The notes: generated by a model from the letters alone, not told the origin. Numbered from the stretch's first letter, positions 42,442 to 52,118 are shown. The stretch: 64,000 nt of DNA from Actinomycetales bacterium (GCA_016715285.1 JADKAO010000002.1:528229-592228); one strand, 5' to 3'. A program made the numbers and translations.

Positions 42442-44208
42442 ATGGTCGAGTCGCTGCAAGACGTCCTCCCGACCCTGATCCGGCGTCTCCGACGCTTGGG
42501 CACCGACACCGTGAAACTCGAGGTCAAGAGCGCAGCCGGAGGGCTGCCCAAGTCAACCAGCGAGACACTGTCAGCGTTCGCAAACGGCGACGGTGGCGTT
42601 CTCCTCCTTGGCCTAGACGAAGCAACTGGATTCCTGCCAGCACCCGGCTTCGACGCCCAACGGATCGCTGACGCCCTGGCCCGGGTCTGCCACGAGGACA
42701 TGGAGCCGCCGATCCGGGATGACGTGGAGATCCTTGAATTCGAGGACGCGTTGGTCGTGGGGATCGATGTCTCACCACTCGACCCGACGCGGGGACCCTC
42801 TCACCTCAAACGCAAGGGCGCGTACGAGGGGTCCTTCATCCGAGGTGGCGATGGAGATCGCAGACTCACGGCATACGAAGTCACTCAACTCTTAGCCAAC
42901 CACGGTCAACCCCGCGACGACGCCGAGATCGTCTCCCAAGCGACGATTGACGACCTTCAGGGTGCACGCGTCGCTGCCCTCCTCGCACGATTGCGTGCCA
43001 AACCGACGAGAGCCTTCGCGGACGTTGATGACGAACGGGCATTGATCCGCATCGGCGCGCTCGGAGTAGACAGCAGAGGTGTCGTGCGCCCCACTTTGGC
43101 AGGCATCCTGTGCCTCGGCGCTTACCCACAACAGTTCGCCCCTCAACTCTTCATCTCCTTTGTCGCCTTGCCAGGGAGCCAGCTCGGCGACTCCCTGGAC
43201 GATGGAACGAGATTCCTCGACAACGTGACTTGCGATGGCACCATCCCCGAGATCTTGGAAACCCTCATCGCAGCGGCTCGCCGGAACATGAGAACAGCGG
43301 CCGTTATCCATGGAAGGGGACGGGAGGACCGTTACGACTACCCCACCGAAGTCATCCGTGAGCTGGTCGTCAATGCGCTGCTGCACCGCGACTATTCCGC
43401 TGGCTCACGCGGCACCCAGGTTCAGGTCGAGCTCTTCCCCGACAGACTGGTGGTCAAAAGCCCGGGAGGTCTCTACGGGAACGTTGTGCCCAGCCAACTG
43501 GGTGTTGAGGAAATCTCGTCCACCCGCAACGCCTTCCTAGCGAAGTTGCTCGCCGAGATTCCCGACTCTGAGGGCATGCCCGTCAGTGAGAACCGCGGTT
43601 CCGGCCTGCCCCGCGTTATGACTCGACTGCGCCGGGCTGGAATGACCCCGCCAACCTTTGATATTTCTCCAGGCCATGTGCACGTCACGGTCCCCCAACA
43701 CGCACTCTTGGATCCTCCCACCGTGGAGTGGATCGCCGCGCTCCCCACCGCCCCTGGACTGACGAACGAGCAACACATCGCCTTGGCCCAAATGCGGTCT
43801 ACGGGAACGGTATCCAACGAGATGCTCAGGGCCTGGGGCGTAGACTCACACGCCGCAACAGTGGCGCTCCGAGACCTCGTCGACCGTGGCTTGGCGTTGA
43901 AGTTCGGTGGACGACGCTATGCAACCTACGAACTGGTTGACGACCCTGAACGTCGCTTGGATGTCAGGGTTATTGCATCAGGAGAGCATCGCCCCGGAGT
44001 CCGAGCCCGCCGAATTGAGAGCGAACTCCAAGCCGTCATCGAATGCGTGCGCGCTGGCTCCACCACCGTCGGGACCATCGGGGAGCAACTCGGCCTCAGC
44101 TACGCAACGACCACACGCCGGGTGAATACCCTTCTTGCGCAGGGACGTTTGCTGCCGACTGCGCCTCCTCACAGTAGAAACCGCACCTTTGTGATCCCTG
44201 ACCAATGA
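42442..44208 (+). CDS. AlbA_2 / HATPase_c_4 transcriptional regulator
   Basis: The protein of about 588 residues has an N-terminal Schlafen-AlbA_2 domain (LEVKSAAGGLPKSTSETLSAFANGDGGVLLLG), a HATPase_c_4 domain (EVIRELVVNALLHRDYSAGSRG, then VKSPGGLYG) and C-terminal winged helices (TTVGTIGEQLGLSYATTTRRV). AlbA_2 is often linked to nucleic acid sensing or defence. The ATG at 42,442 is chosen because the operator-like repeat ends just before it; an upstream Met at 42,376 lies before the operator. Lower GC than neighbours. Confidence 0.9.
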   Translation: MVESLQDVLPTLIRRLRRLGTDTVKLEVKSAAGGLPKSTSETLSAFANGDGGVLLLGLDEATGFLPAPGFDAQRIADALARVCHEDMEPPIRDDVEILEFEDALVVGIDVSPLDPTRGPSHLKRKGAYEGSFIRGGDGDRRLTAYEVTQLLANHGQPRDDAEIVSQATIDDLQGARVAALLARLRAKPTRAFADVDDERALIRIGALGVDSRGVVRPTLAGILCLGAYPQQFAPQLFISFVALPGSQLGDSLDDGTRFLDNVTCDGTIPEILETLIAAARRNMRTAAVIHGRGREDRYDYPTEVIRELVVNALLHRDYSAGSRGTQVQVELFPDRLVVKSPGGLYGNVVPSQLGVEEISSTRNAFLAKLLAEIPDSEGMPVSENRGSGLPRVMTRLRRAGMTPPTFDISPGHVHVTVPQHALLDPPTVEWIAALPTAPGLTNEQHIALAQMRSTGTVSNEMLRAWGVDSHAATVALRDLVDRGLALKFGGRRYATYELVDDPERRLDVRVIASGEHRPGVRARRIESELQAVIECVRAGSTTVGTIGEQLGLSYATTTRRVNTLLAQGRLLPTAPPHSRNRTFVIPDQ

Positions 44209-44337
44209 GGGTGAAGGAGCTCATCGCGGGGCTGCCGACCGCGCTCCCCCGGGACATGGAGGCGACGGTCACGGCATACCTCATGTGCAGTTGTTGAGGC
44301 GCCCGAAGCGCGCCCCGGCAGGGGGGACAATCGCCTC

Positions 44338-45186
44338 ATGCGCATTGCGGTGACAGGTGGTTCCGGCAAACTCGGGCGGCACGTGGTTCTGCGGCTGCGG
44401 GCGAGCGGGCACGATGTGCTCAACCTCGACGCCACCGGCGAACGCTGGACCGGGTGGACCCAGGTCGACCTGAGCGACTACGGCCAGGTAGCGGACATCC
44501 TCGGCGGTGCCCACGGTGAACTCGCTCCGGTCGACGCGGTCGTGCACCTCGCGGCGATTCCCGCGCCCGGTCTGGCGCCGGACTCGGTCACCTTCCGCGT
44601 CAACCTGACGGCCACCTTCAACGTGCTCCACGCGGCGATCCGGCGCGGCATCACTCGCATCGTCATCGCGTCCAGCGAGACCGTGCTCGGGCTGCCATTC
44701 GACACCCCTCCCCCATACGTCCCGGTCGATGAGGAGTATGCCGCGCGCCCCGAGAGCGTCTACTCGCTCGGCAAGCACCTCGAAGAAACGATGGCGATCG
44801 AGTTGGTGCGCTGGCACCCGGAGGTGACAATCACCGCGCTGCGGTTTAGCAACGTTATGGACGTCGAGGACTACGCGGCCTTCCCTGGTTTCGACGCCGA
44901 CGCCCGGGCGCGCAAGTGGAACCTGTGGGGCTACATCGACGGACGAGACGGCGCGTATGCCGTGGAACTCGCCCTCGCCCGCACTGGCCCGGGGTTTGAT
45001 CGGTTCATCATCGCCTCGCCCGACACGGTCATGAGCAGACCCAACGCCGAGTTGCTGGCCGAGGTCTTCCCGGGCGTCGAGGTGCGGGGCGAGATCGGCG
45101 AGCACACCACGCTGCTGTCCATCGACAAGGCCCGGCGCGTGCTCGGCTACGACCCTCAACACAGCTGGCGCAACCACGTGGGCTAG
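44338..45186 (+). CDS. NAD-dependent epimerase/dehydratase (extended SDR)
   Basis: The 282-residue protein has the Rossmann motif (IAVTGGSGKLGRHVVLRL), the SDR Ser in VIASSETVLG and the YSLGK (YxxxK) active-site pair near residue 142. It likely acts on a nucleotide sugar or similar. The C-terminal KARRVLGYDPQHSWRNHVG is conserved and helps identify a degraded second copy downstream. Confidence 0.92.
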   Translation: MRIAVTGGSGKLGRHVVLRLRASGHDVLNLDATGERWTGWTQVDLSDYGQVADILGGAHGELAPVDAVVHLAAIPAPGLAPDSVTFRVNLTATFNVLHAAIRRGITRIVIASSETVLGLPFDTPPPYVPVDEEYAARPESVYSLGKHLEETMAIELVRWHPEVTITALRFSNVMDVEDYAAFPGFDADARARKWNLWGYIDGRDGAYAVELALARTGPGFDRFIIASPDTVMSRPNAELLAEVFPGVEVRGEIGEHTTLLSIDKARRVLGYDPQHSWRNHVG

Positions 45187-45392
45187 GGACTGAATCGTCC
45201 AGCCGCGTCGCCATATCGTTCAAAAGATATGACTCCATGCGAACAATCAGGTCATAGCTCATAGTTATGCGCCAAGTACATTCGCGCCTGCGAGAGGGTC
45301 GACCCGTACGTCCCGGTCGACGAGGGGAACCCAGCGGCCGCAGCAGCCGTGACAGCACGAGCGCGAGGAGCCAGGAGCGCACGTCCACCGCC

Positions 45393-45432
45393 CGGCATAC
45401 AGGTGGCCCGGCATACCTGTGGCACGGCATAC
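45393..45432. repeat. Three octamers in 16-bp register
   Basis: CGGCATAC occurs at 45,393, 45,409 and 45,425, all in the same orientation and exactly 16 bp apart, upstream of the gene at 45,511. The rest of the gap (45,187-45,510) holds a CATATC-N8-GATATG dyad near 45,211 and a possible epimerase fragment (PYVPVDE) near 45,300. Confidence 0.75.
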
Positions 45433-45510
45433 CTGAGTCCGCGACTGGCGCGCGGATGCCGGCACCTCGGAGCCCGAGTGCGCTGGGGCGCGGGCCGTAT
45501 CCTGCGCACC

Positions 45511-46443
45511 ATGGTGCCCCCGATCGAGCGTGACGAGCTGCGACGATTTGCCACGTTTACCGAGGGGAAGGTGTCCCCCAAGGACGTCGCCAAGCTCTAT
45601 GCCCGCGCCGAGTCGCTGGCGAGGCTGCCCCGCGCGGTGCAGCGGTGGATCGCGACGCATGCCGGCGGGCATGCGGACCTCGGCTTCGTGGTGGAGCCTT
45701 ACGCGCTCTTCCTCGCGTACGAAATCACCGACGTGGAGGCGGCACGCGCGTTGCTGCCCCCCGGCTACACCCTCGCGCCCACCTCGATGTTCGCCGGCAA
45801 TGAGCCCCGGTATGCCGCGATAGTCGGCGCGTTTAACGTGCACACCTCGGTCTTCTGGGGGAGTCGCGTGGAGTTCTACCTCATCGCGGAGAACACCCGG
45901 TCCGGGATGCTGAGCTGGGTCATGTGCGACTACGAGTCAAATACGATCAATTACGGCCCAGGAGAAGGCTTTTCGGGGGCGACGACGAGTCGGGCCGTCG
46001 TGACGACCACCCATCGCGGCGAGGTGCTCGTCGATGTCCGCAGCGCCGAACGGGCCAACCGGCTGACCGTGACGGCTGCGTTGGCGGGTGCGGTGTCGCG
46101 GCCGCTCGTTGCCCGGTTGTGGATCGAGGGCAACTTGTCTGTTGACTATGGCGGGCGGCTGATGGACGCCGACTCGGTGCCCTTTGGGCTGGTCTTTGAC
46201 CCTGCTGAGATGGATGCGGCGCTGGACGTCGGGCTCGCGGCCATCACCGTCGAACACAACAGTTTTGGTGCCGGGCTGCTCGCTGCCGAGCCGTTCGAAG
46301 TGGCCTGCTTTCCTTACGCCCAGCACTTCTTGACGAGCACCTATCCCCGAGCGAGCCCGATCGTCGACGAGGACGGGCTTGTCGAGGCCGTGCGCGCCAT
46401 CGCGGCCGTGGCCGATGCTGAGACCGACGCCGAGGCCGACTGA
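45511..46443 (+). CDS. Uncharacterised protein, possibly acetoacetate-decarboxylase-like fold
   Basis: The 310-residue soluble protein has an N-terminal helical region (ELRRFATFTEGKVSPKDVAKL) and a beta-rich core beginning ALFLAYEITDVEAARALLPPGY, which resembles the acetoacetate-decarboxylase/DUF2071-type barrel. I cannot name a family confidently. The ATG at 45,511 fits coding bias. It lies between an epimerase and an epimerase-like remnant. Confidence 0.7.
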   Translation: MVPPIERDELRRFATFTEGKVSPKDVAKLYARAESLARLPRAVQRWIATHAGGHADLGFVVEPYALFLAYEITDVEAARALLPPGYTLAPTSMFAGNEPRYAAIVGAFNVHTSVFWGSRVEFYLIAENTRSGMLSWVMCDYESNTINYGPGEGFSGATTSRAVVTTTHRGEVLVDVRSAERANRLTVTAALAGAVSRPLVARLWIEGNLSVDYGGRLMDADSVPFGLVFDPAEMDAALDVGLAAITVEHNSFGAGLLAAEPFEVACFPYAQHFLTSTYPRASPIVDEDGLVEAVRAIAAVADAETDAEAD

Positions 46444-46599
46444 GAGTCTCCGTCGCGCCGGTGATGGTCGCTCGATTCGTATGCCGTTGCGCCTCACGGC
46501 GGTGTCGGCGGCGTCAGCGTCGAACTAAGAGCCGCGCTCCAGCCGACATTGCGCGCGATGTCACGTTAGAGGTCCCGCGTCCGTCTCGTGGGGCACGAA

Positions 46600-46691
46600 C
46601 GGTCCGCCTCCTCACGTCATCGTCGTCGGCGCCCCGGCGCATCCTCGGCGTCAAGCCCCAGAACTCCTGGCGCGAATACGTGCCTAGGTGA
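46600..46691 (+). pseudogene. Epimerase C-terminal fragment
   Basis: A frame ending at 46,691 encodes PRRILGVKPQNSWREYVPR, which aligns with the C terminus of the epimerase at 44,338 (ARRVLGYDPQHSWRNHV). The middle of the gene is absent; a possible N-terminal piece (PYVPVDE) lies near 45,300. This looks like a decayed paralogue interrupted by other sequence. Confidence 0.55.
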
Positions 46692-46780
46692 CTGACGCCG
46701 GAACGGGTGAGGATTCACACCCGGGGGTATGCCGCACAGGGCAGGACTCCTCATGGCGGCCATGTCGTTATGGACTGGAG

Positions 46781-47986
46781 TCAATGGCTGGCCGCACATG
46801 GGGGCTGGAGCGTCAGACCCGCCCCCGTGCCGCCATGGGCTGTCACCTGCTGACACGGCGTCGCATGACCCCGGCATCTGGTGCAGGAGCGTCGAGAGGC
46901 CAGTACGAGGTATTCCGCTGCGTATGGCTGATTTCCCTGACCGCCCGCGCAGATCATGACCATCCGCTGTGGTGCGCCTGCGAGCTCCTGCCAGACGCGG
47001 GCGTGTGCCGCATTATCGGACGCGTGGTGTGGCGCGGAACTGGCGAGCAGTGACCCCGCCACGTGCGTGAAGCCGCGCGGGCTGAGGGTGTTGAGCCAGT
47101 TGCCGTCTGAGTCACTCCAGACGATGACGGCTTGAGTGGTGTCACGGCTGTGGCTCCAGAGCAGAGTCGACAATGCCCTGCGGTTCTGGACGGTGAGGCG
47201 CGACAGCGCATAGGTGTAGGGGATGCCTGGCGGGATCTGCACCGCTTGCCAGAAGGGGGCTTCGTTAGCGTTGGCGATGGTCACGCGGCCTGGAATCCCA
47301 GCCGTGAGCCAACTCCGCTTCGCCCCCACACGAAGGGCGAGATCAATAGAGAAGTAGCGGATAGTTAGGGATCGACGGCACGCTTCCCCCAAGATCGCGA
47401 TGAGGCGTGTGGCGCGCTTGCGCACCCTGTCAACAATCTCTTGCCTCGATGCCGCTCCATACCAGCGCCGCCACACCCCTTCGGAGGAGGCTTCCGGCGG
47501 ACCCTCCCGGTCACGCTCGGCCGCGAGGTCGGCCAAGGTGGTCTCGGCCGCGACGAGCAGGTCGTGGAGCTCGACCCCGTACGTGGCCACGTGGTCCCCG
47601 CTGTCTTCGGCAGCGACGAGTTGTGTCGCCACAAGCGTTTCGATCCTCGGCGGCGTTTGCGGCAGATCGTCGGGGAGTAGGTCTACGTCGGGGGCGTCGG
47701 CGAGGTGTTTGATGAGGATGGCCCACTCGACTGGGACCCACAATTGCTCGAGGCTGACTCCCGCCGCGCGGATCAGGTCGACAGCCCCACCGATGTGGTC
47801 ATGGTCGTCATGACTGAGGATGAGGATCTGGGGCCGATGTCTGCCCCCGGCCACGCCTACGTGCAGGGTGCGTCCCGCGTCAACGCAGATCACTCGGTCG
47901 TTGTCGCGCTGCCACACCCAACACTCCCCGTGGCCCTTCTGGCCCAGGGCACCAACGACCGCAGTCAGCGTCACCATGGCTGCCAT
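46781..47986 (-). CDS. MBL-fold metallohydrolase, ComEC-type
   Basis: The protein of about 401 residues has a metallo-beta-lactamase core with ILILSHDDHDHIGGAVDLI (HxDxDH, as in the ComEC-linked group). A long mid region is unassigned, and a C-terminal half ends in a four-cysteine cluster (CTRCRGHATPC) that could bind zinc. The start is 47,986 or 47,977. The gene has no octamer, which suggests an acquired gene. Confidence 0.75.
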   Translation of the reverse strand: MAAMVTLTAVVGALGQKGHGECWVWQRDNDRVICVDAGRTLHVGVAGGRHRPQILILSHDDHDHIGGAVDLIRAAGVSLEQLWVPVEWAILIKHLADAPDVDLLPDDLPQTPPRIETLVATQLVAAEDSGDHVATYGVELHDLLVAAETTLADLAAERDREGPPEASSEGVWRRWYGAASRQEIVDRVRKRATRLIAILGEACRRSLTIRYFSIDLALRVGAKRSWLTAGIPGRVTIANANEAPFWQAVQIPPGIPYTYALSRLTVQNRRALSTLLWSHSRDTTQAVIVWSDSDGNWLNTLSPRGFTHVAGSLLASSAPHHASDNAAHARVWQELAGAPQRMVMICAGGQGNQPYAAEYLVLASRRSCTRCRGHATPCQQVTAHGGTGAGLTLQPPCAASH

Positions 47987-48123
47987 CCTCGCGTCCCCTG
48001 GGCCATGCTGGGACCCCCCCGCGAACGTGATCTGCACGGCCCCCCGCGATTGCGCTCATAGCTCTCGCTGAACCGTCGTGGACTCATGATCGACCGCATC
48101 CTGAGCGCCTTGGGCTCTCCGCT

Positions 48124-48152
48124 GCGGGTGTCGTCGTTGCAGCGACACCCGC
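48124..48152 (-). terminator. Hairpin between doxX and MBL genes
   Basis: GCGGGTGTCG (48,124-48,133) and CGACACCCGC (48,143-48,152) form a perfect 10-bp stem with a 9-nt loop, downstream of the DoxX gene. No T-tract is seen. The rest of the gap up to 48,367 holds a short duplication (cgccgctttcgctggtg). Confidence 0.55.
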
Positions 48153-48367
48153 GAAATGGGATGCCGCGCACGCCAGGTATGCAGCCAGCTTCCCGATGCC
48201 CATGGGCGAGGCCACATATCGGCACCCGATGCCCGGGATGGGTCTCGCACTGCCTGCGGAAGAGATCCCCCGGTCACCGTCTGCCTCATCGCTCGGGTCA
48301 ATCCCGCTCGCGCCGCTTTCGCTGGTGCTGCGCCGCTTTCGTTGGTGTTGCTCTGCCCCCACTGGGG

Positions 48368-48772
48368 TCACGCCCGCCGCTGCCGCCACACCCGCCAGGC
48401 TCCCGTGGCCCACAACGCCCATGCCACAAGCAGCGGCTGGAAGAAGAGGCGCGTCAGGCGCGCGCCGTCACTGTCGAGACCGAAGGCGTCTCTGCGCTCC
48501 AGCCACTGCGCGACGTTGCCAGGGAAGACGGCGACAAAGAAGGCTGCGGTCGCCCACCCGAGCGGCACACGCCACCGGGGCAGCACGACGAGCGCAGCCC
48601 CCAGGGGGATTTCGACTACGCCAGAGAGGACGACGACGAGGTCGGCATCGACAGGGACCCACGGAGGGACCTGCGCCTGGAAGGTATGCCGTGCCGGGCC
48701 CAGGTGCGCCATCCCCGCGACGAGGAGGAACGCCCCCAGCGCGAGGCGCCCGATCGTGCGCAGTGTGCTCAC
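48368..48772 (-). CDS. DoxX-like membrane protein
   Basis: The 134-residue protein has four transmembrane segments (LALGAFLLVAGMAHLGPA; LVVVLSGVVEIPLGAALV; ATAAFFVAVFPGNVAQW; LVAWALWATGAW) and matches DoxX/DUF417-like proteins of unknown enzymatic role. A single octamer lies near its N terminus. Confidence 0.85.
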   Translation of the reverse strand: MSTLRTIGRLALGAFLLVAGMAHLGPARHTFQAQVPPWVPVDADLVVVLSGVVEIPLGAALVVLPRWRVPLGWATAAFFVAVFPGNVAQWLERRDAFGLDSDGARLTRLFFQPLLVAWALWATGAWRVWRQRRA

Positions 48773-48839
48773 TCTGGGGTGGTCCTTTCCGTGCCGATTC
48801 CGTTACTGCGGTGAGCCAATCACACTCCGACGCAGACCC

Positions 48840-49277
48840 AGGGGTGCGCCCCCGCGGTGGGCGTGGGGGAGTCAGCCACGCGTCACCCGGAGTAGCCCCA
48901 ACAGCCGCGAGGGAATCGAAGTCATTGTCGTGCGTGATGAGGGTCAGTCCATCGGCTATCGCGGCCGAAGCGACCCAGAGGTCGTTGACGTTCATGCGGC
49001 GGCCCGCCTCGTGGATGCGGACACTGACTTCGGCCCACACTTGCGCCGCTCGCACGTCCGCCGTGAGCGCCTCCACGTCGAGCGCCAGGTGCAAGGTGTC
49101 CAGCCGGCGGGCGCCGTAGGGTGTGCTGTCGGATGCCGCCAGCACACCCGCCTGCGCACACGCCTGCAACTCGGCGATGGTGACGACGCAGATGAATGCC
49201 TGGGCGGGAAGTACCGACGTGTCAAGCGGGCGACCGAGCTCGGCGGAGATCCGGACGCGGAATCCAGGAGCGCCCGA
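48840..49277 (-). pseudogene. VapC-type PIN gene, frameshifted and without stop
   Basis: The minus strand encodes a PIN protein (RPLDTSVLPAQAFICVVTIAEL, ARRLDTLHLALDVEAL, AGRRMNVNDLWVASAAIADGLTLITHDNDFDSL). The N terminus (ALLDSASG) is in a different frame, one base off, no start codon is seen, and the frame runs past the expected end into the DoxX gene. It is therefore inactive unless the sequence has errors. Confidence 0.75.
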
Positions 49278-49278
49278 T

Positions 49279-49500
49279 CTAAGTGAGGGTCAGGTCAGAG
49301 GGCGAAGTCATCGGTGCCCATGCCATGTCCTCGGCGAGAAGGTCATCTCGGCGCTGTCGGCCCAAAAGGACGACGAGCTCATCGCAGGGAGTGGATTGAC
49401 GTCGACGACGAGCGCGACGGCGCAGCTCCGCGACGGCCTCCCCGCGCGGAGTCACGATATAGACCTCGCCACGGCGCACCCAGTCAAGCACCTTGACGGT
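49279..49500 (-). pseudogene. Truncated Phd-type antitoxin
   Basis: The frame encodes VLDWVRRGEVYIVTPRGEAVAEL, the core of Phd antitoxins, with an Arg-rich C-terminal region. The first 20 or so residues of the family are missing, and the break falls where the ISL3-type remnant begins. It precedes the broken vapC. Confidence 0.7.
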
Positions 49501-49504
49501 GCAG

Positions 49505-50215
49505 CAGCGACCTTCGGGTCGTCATCGAGCACCGGGAGCAGGAGGCGCCCTGCCCAGGTGCGGACTCCTAACCTCGCGGGTGAAGGACCGGCCACTGGTC
49601 CAGGTCAAGGACTTGGACGCTTGCGGGCAGGTCATGCAGCTGTGGTGGCGCAAGCGGCGCCTGGCTACCCCGAACCGCGGTGGGGGCAGGCTCGTTCACC
49701 CAGCAGTCCGAGGCGATCCCGGCACGGGCGCGGCTCACCACTCGATTGCGGACCGCGTTGGCCGGGAGATCGCCGCCGGGAACCGCGCGGTCGATGAGGT
49801 CGCTCGCGCTCATCGGGTGTCGTGGCCGACGGCACACCGGGCACTGGTCGCAGCCGCGGCCCGGTGGCTACCCCGAGCCGACCCGGGTGCTGTCGATGAG
49901 ACCCGCGCGACGTCGGTGCGGTGGGTCCTGGCCGACGCGGGCTGGCGTCGCACGGAACCTTGGCTGATGTCTTTCGTCGACGCCGACACCACGGGACCGG
50001 GAAGGATGCTGGGGCTGGCACCGGGACGGTCCGGGGCGTGCGTGCGCGACTGGCTCGCCGAACAGACCCCAACCTTTCGTGCCGCGATCGAGGTCGTCGT
50101 CATCGACACCTGCGCCCCGTACGCCTCCGGGATCCGGACCGCACTACCGCGCGCGGATCGCGATCGACAAGTGGCACCTGGTGGCCTTGGCCAACCAGGT
50201 CGTCTCCGACCGACT
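49505..50215 (+). pseudogene. ISL3-family transposase remnant
   Basis: Split frames encode LLTSRVKDRPLVQVKDLDACG, then the ISL3 zinc/HTH region (HRVSWPTAHRALVAAAARWL), DETRATSVRWVLADAGWRRT and VVIDTCAPYASGIRTALPRA. The frame changes several times and ends near 50,215 before the DDE motif is complete. The following 170 bp are unrecognised. Confidence 0.75.
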
Positions 50216-50386
50216 TGTGCAAGATTCAGGAGGGCGTACCGACACTGGTCAGCAGCCGTCCCATCCCGCTCAGGACCGTTCTCGTGGGAGAGTGTCGAGA
50301 TGCACCAACTTGCTCGATTGTGCCTTGGCCAGCCTACGTCGCGTCCGGGATTCCCACACCAGTGCGCCATCCCCCAGCTCCGTTCC

Positions 50387-51010
50387 TTAGAGCGCACTAT
50401 GCGCCGACACCATCAGCAGGATTTTGCGCACCACATCATCGAGACTCTCGGGCGTGGTTCGGATTGTTGAGATTCCTGGACGATCGGTAAAGAAGTCAGT
50501 ATGTGTGCTATCCAAACTATTCCGAGTAGAGACCTCTTCGCCGTTCTTACCAAAATTTGTGCCCGATACTAACAGTACCCGGACCTCAGCCTCTGGCCAC
50601 ACCAAGGTTGTGGCGTCACGTCCGTCGACTACGACTCCACCACTCGCCGCCAGGCACCGTCTAGCGACTTCACGCTGGACCTCCATGAGAGAAGAACGAA
50701 CAGCGGTATTCGCAGATGTCCGGGGAACCCCCGCCACGACCTCCGGATCACCTAGCCGAGAAGTCACGTCCTCTCCATGAATTATAATCCTGGTTGCCAA
50801 TGCGACAAATTCAACACTCAACGACGAACAGGCCTCCGACACCAAATGTGGATCCAGCTGACCGACCTCTGCCCCGGAATTCAGTGTCCAGAGAGTCACG
50901 GCGCGATAGAGTAGTCCGGCATTGAAGTAGGGATAGCCCAGATTTCCTGCCAAAGACCTGCATACAGTTGATTTGCCAGTGGCTGCGGCACCATCAATTG
51001 CGATGATCAC
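50387..51010 (-). CDS. Cytidylate-kinase-like protein
   Basis: The 207-residue P-loop protein has IAIDGAAATGKSTVCRSLA at the N terminus, YFNAGLLYRAVTLW (the NMP-binding region of CMP kinase) and VVVDGRDATTLVWPEAEVRVLL. It is shorter than usual and its lid and C terminus diverge, so the nucleotide it phosphorylates is uncertain. It is the last gene of a low-GC four-gene operon, 9 bp after the ThiL-like gene. Confidence 0.82.
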   Translation of the reverse strand: MIIAIDGAAATGKSTVCRSLAGNLGYPYFNAGLLYRAVTLWTLNSGAEVGQLDPHLVSEACSSLSVEFVALATRIIIHGEDVTSRLGDPEVVAGVPRTSANTAVRSSLMEVQREVARRCLAASGGVVVDGRDATTLVWPEAEVRVLLVSGTNFGKNGEEVSTRNSLDSTHTDFFTDRPGISTIRTTPESLDDVVRKILLMVSAHSAL

Positions 51011-51019
51011 TGATGCCCC

Positions 51020-52069
51020 TTAGTGCCGCCATGCGACACCCGGTATCTCTGTTTCAGCGGAATTAACTTGGAAGAAGGCTCCTTCCCCCCGCTCCACCCT
51101 TCCGATCACATACAGCGGCATTCCCGAGCGCTGAAAGAGTTCAATGAGTGTCGCTAGACCAGAAGGTCGCACCGTCGCCAGCAATTCAAAGTCAACTGAA
51201 TCCCCAAAGACCAGAGATTCTGGCGACACTTTGAGTACGTCGGCCGCGCGACGAACCGGCTCACTTATCGGAAGTCGTGCACCTTCGACTACGAACTTAG
51301 CGCCGCTTGAGCGCGCCAGTGTCTCGACGGCGGTCTTAAGTCCATCAGATGTGTCCATGCACGAGGAAACAGATCCGCTGGCCGCGAAAGCCCGGCCTTG
51401 CCGGACCCGCGGTGTCACACGACGCCAGCGTGAGAGTAGGTGTTCTCGATCTGGAGCCTCAATCTCGTCGAGCAAATCCCCCCGAGACAACTTCATGGCG
51501 GCACCCGCTTCCCCGGTAAGGCCAGTGATCACCAAAAGGTCACCTGGGGCCGCGCCGCTCCTCGAGAGCAAGGCTCCAGGCTCCACGAGCCCGAATGCAC
51601 TAGCAGAGAGTACGACATTATCAGCCGTTCCAATATCTCCACCAACATTGATAGCTCCAACTTCACGACACGCTTCAGAAACACCCCTTAGCAAACTCTC
51701 AAAACTGGAGTCTGGCAGATCCTTCGGGTACCGAACCACGGATAGGAGAGCTAAAGGCTGCGCACCCATTGCAGCGACGTCACTCAAATTGGCGCCCGCT
51801 AGGTACCAACCCAAGTCGTATTCCGTCAGGTGGTGCTTCTCGAAGAGATGAAAACCCACCCCTCGTATGTAATCCGAGCAAGCTACAAGCACAACTTCGC
51901 TCGAAATTGCATAGGCAGCGCAATCGTCCTGAGACTCTGCGCCCAACAGCAGGCTGGCGACGCAACCATTCCCCAGAGATATCACTTGATTTCGATCTGC
52001 AGCAAGCATCGGCACCACGATGTCGCGCAGCTTCATTGGCTCGTCTCGCGGGGTCATGATTGGTTCCAA
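51020..52069 (-). CDS. ThiL/AIR-synthase-like kinase
   Basis: The 349-residue protein has the PurM/ThiL signature: DDCAAYAISSEVVLVACSDY, YLAGANLSDVAAMGAQPLALL, the CMDTSDGLKTAVETLA nucleotide loop and FGDSVDFELLATV. The fold phosphorylates small molecules such as thiamine monophosphate. The missing thiamine genes nearby and the company of HIT and kinase genes suggest another substrate. The codon GC is about 50%. Confidence 0.82.
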   Translation of the reverse strand: MEPIMTPRDEPMKLRDIVVPMLAADRNQVISLGNGCVASLLLGAESQDDCAAYAISSEVVLVACSDYIRGVGFHLFEKHHLTEYDLGWYLAGANLSDVAAMGAQPLALLSVVRYPKDLPDSSFESLLRGVSEACREVGAINVGGDIGTADNVVLSASAFGLVEPGALLSRSGAAPGDLLVITGLTGEAGAAMKLSRGDLLDEIEAPDREHLLSRWRRVTPRVRQGRAFAASGSVSSCMDTSDGLKTAVETLARSSGAKFVVEGARLPISEPVRRAADVLKVSPESLVFGDSVDFELLATVRPSGLATLIELFQRSGMPLYVIGRVERGEGAFFQVNSAETEIPGVAWRH

Positions 52070-52118
52070 TAGACCGGTCGCGCAGCGCCAAGGCCCAAGT
52101 CAATCCGCTCCGTCTCGT

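Noticed and set aside
44216..44299. Short 27-codon frame (VKELIAGLPTALPRDMEATV)
   Set aside because: Codon use is plausible and it has a candidate GTG start, but it is too short for any assignment and may be a fragment.
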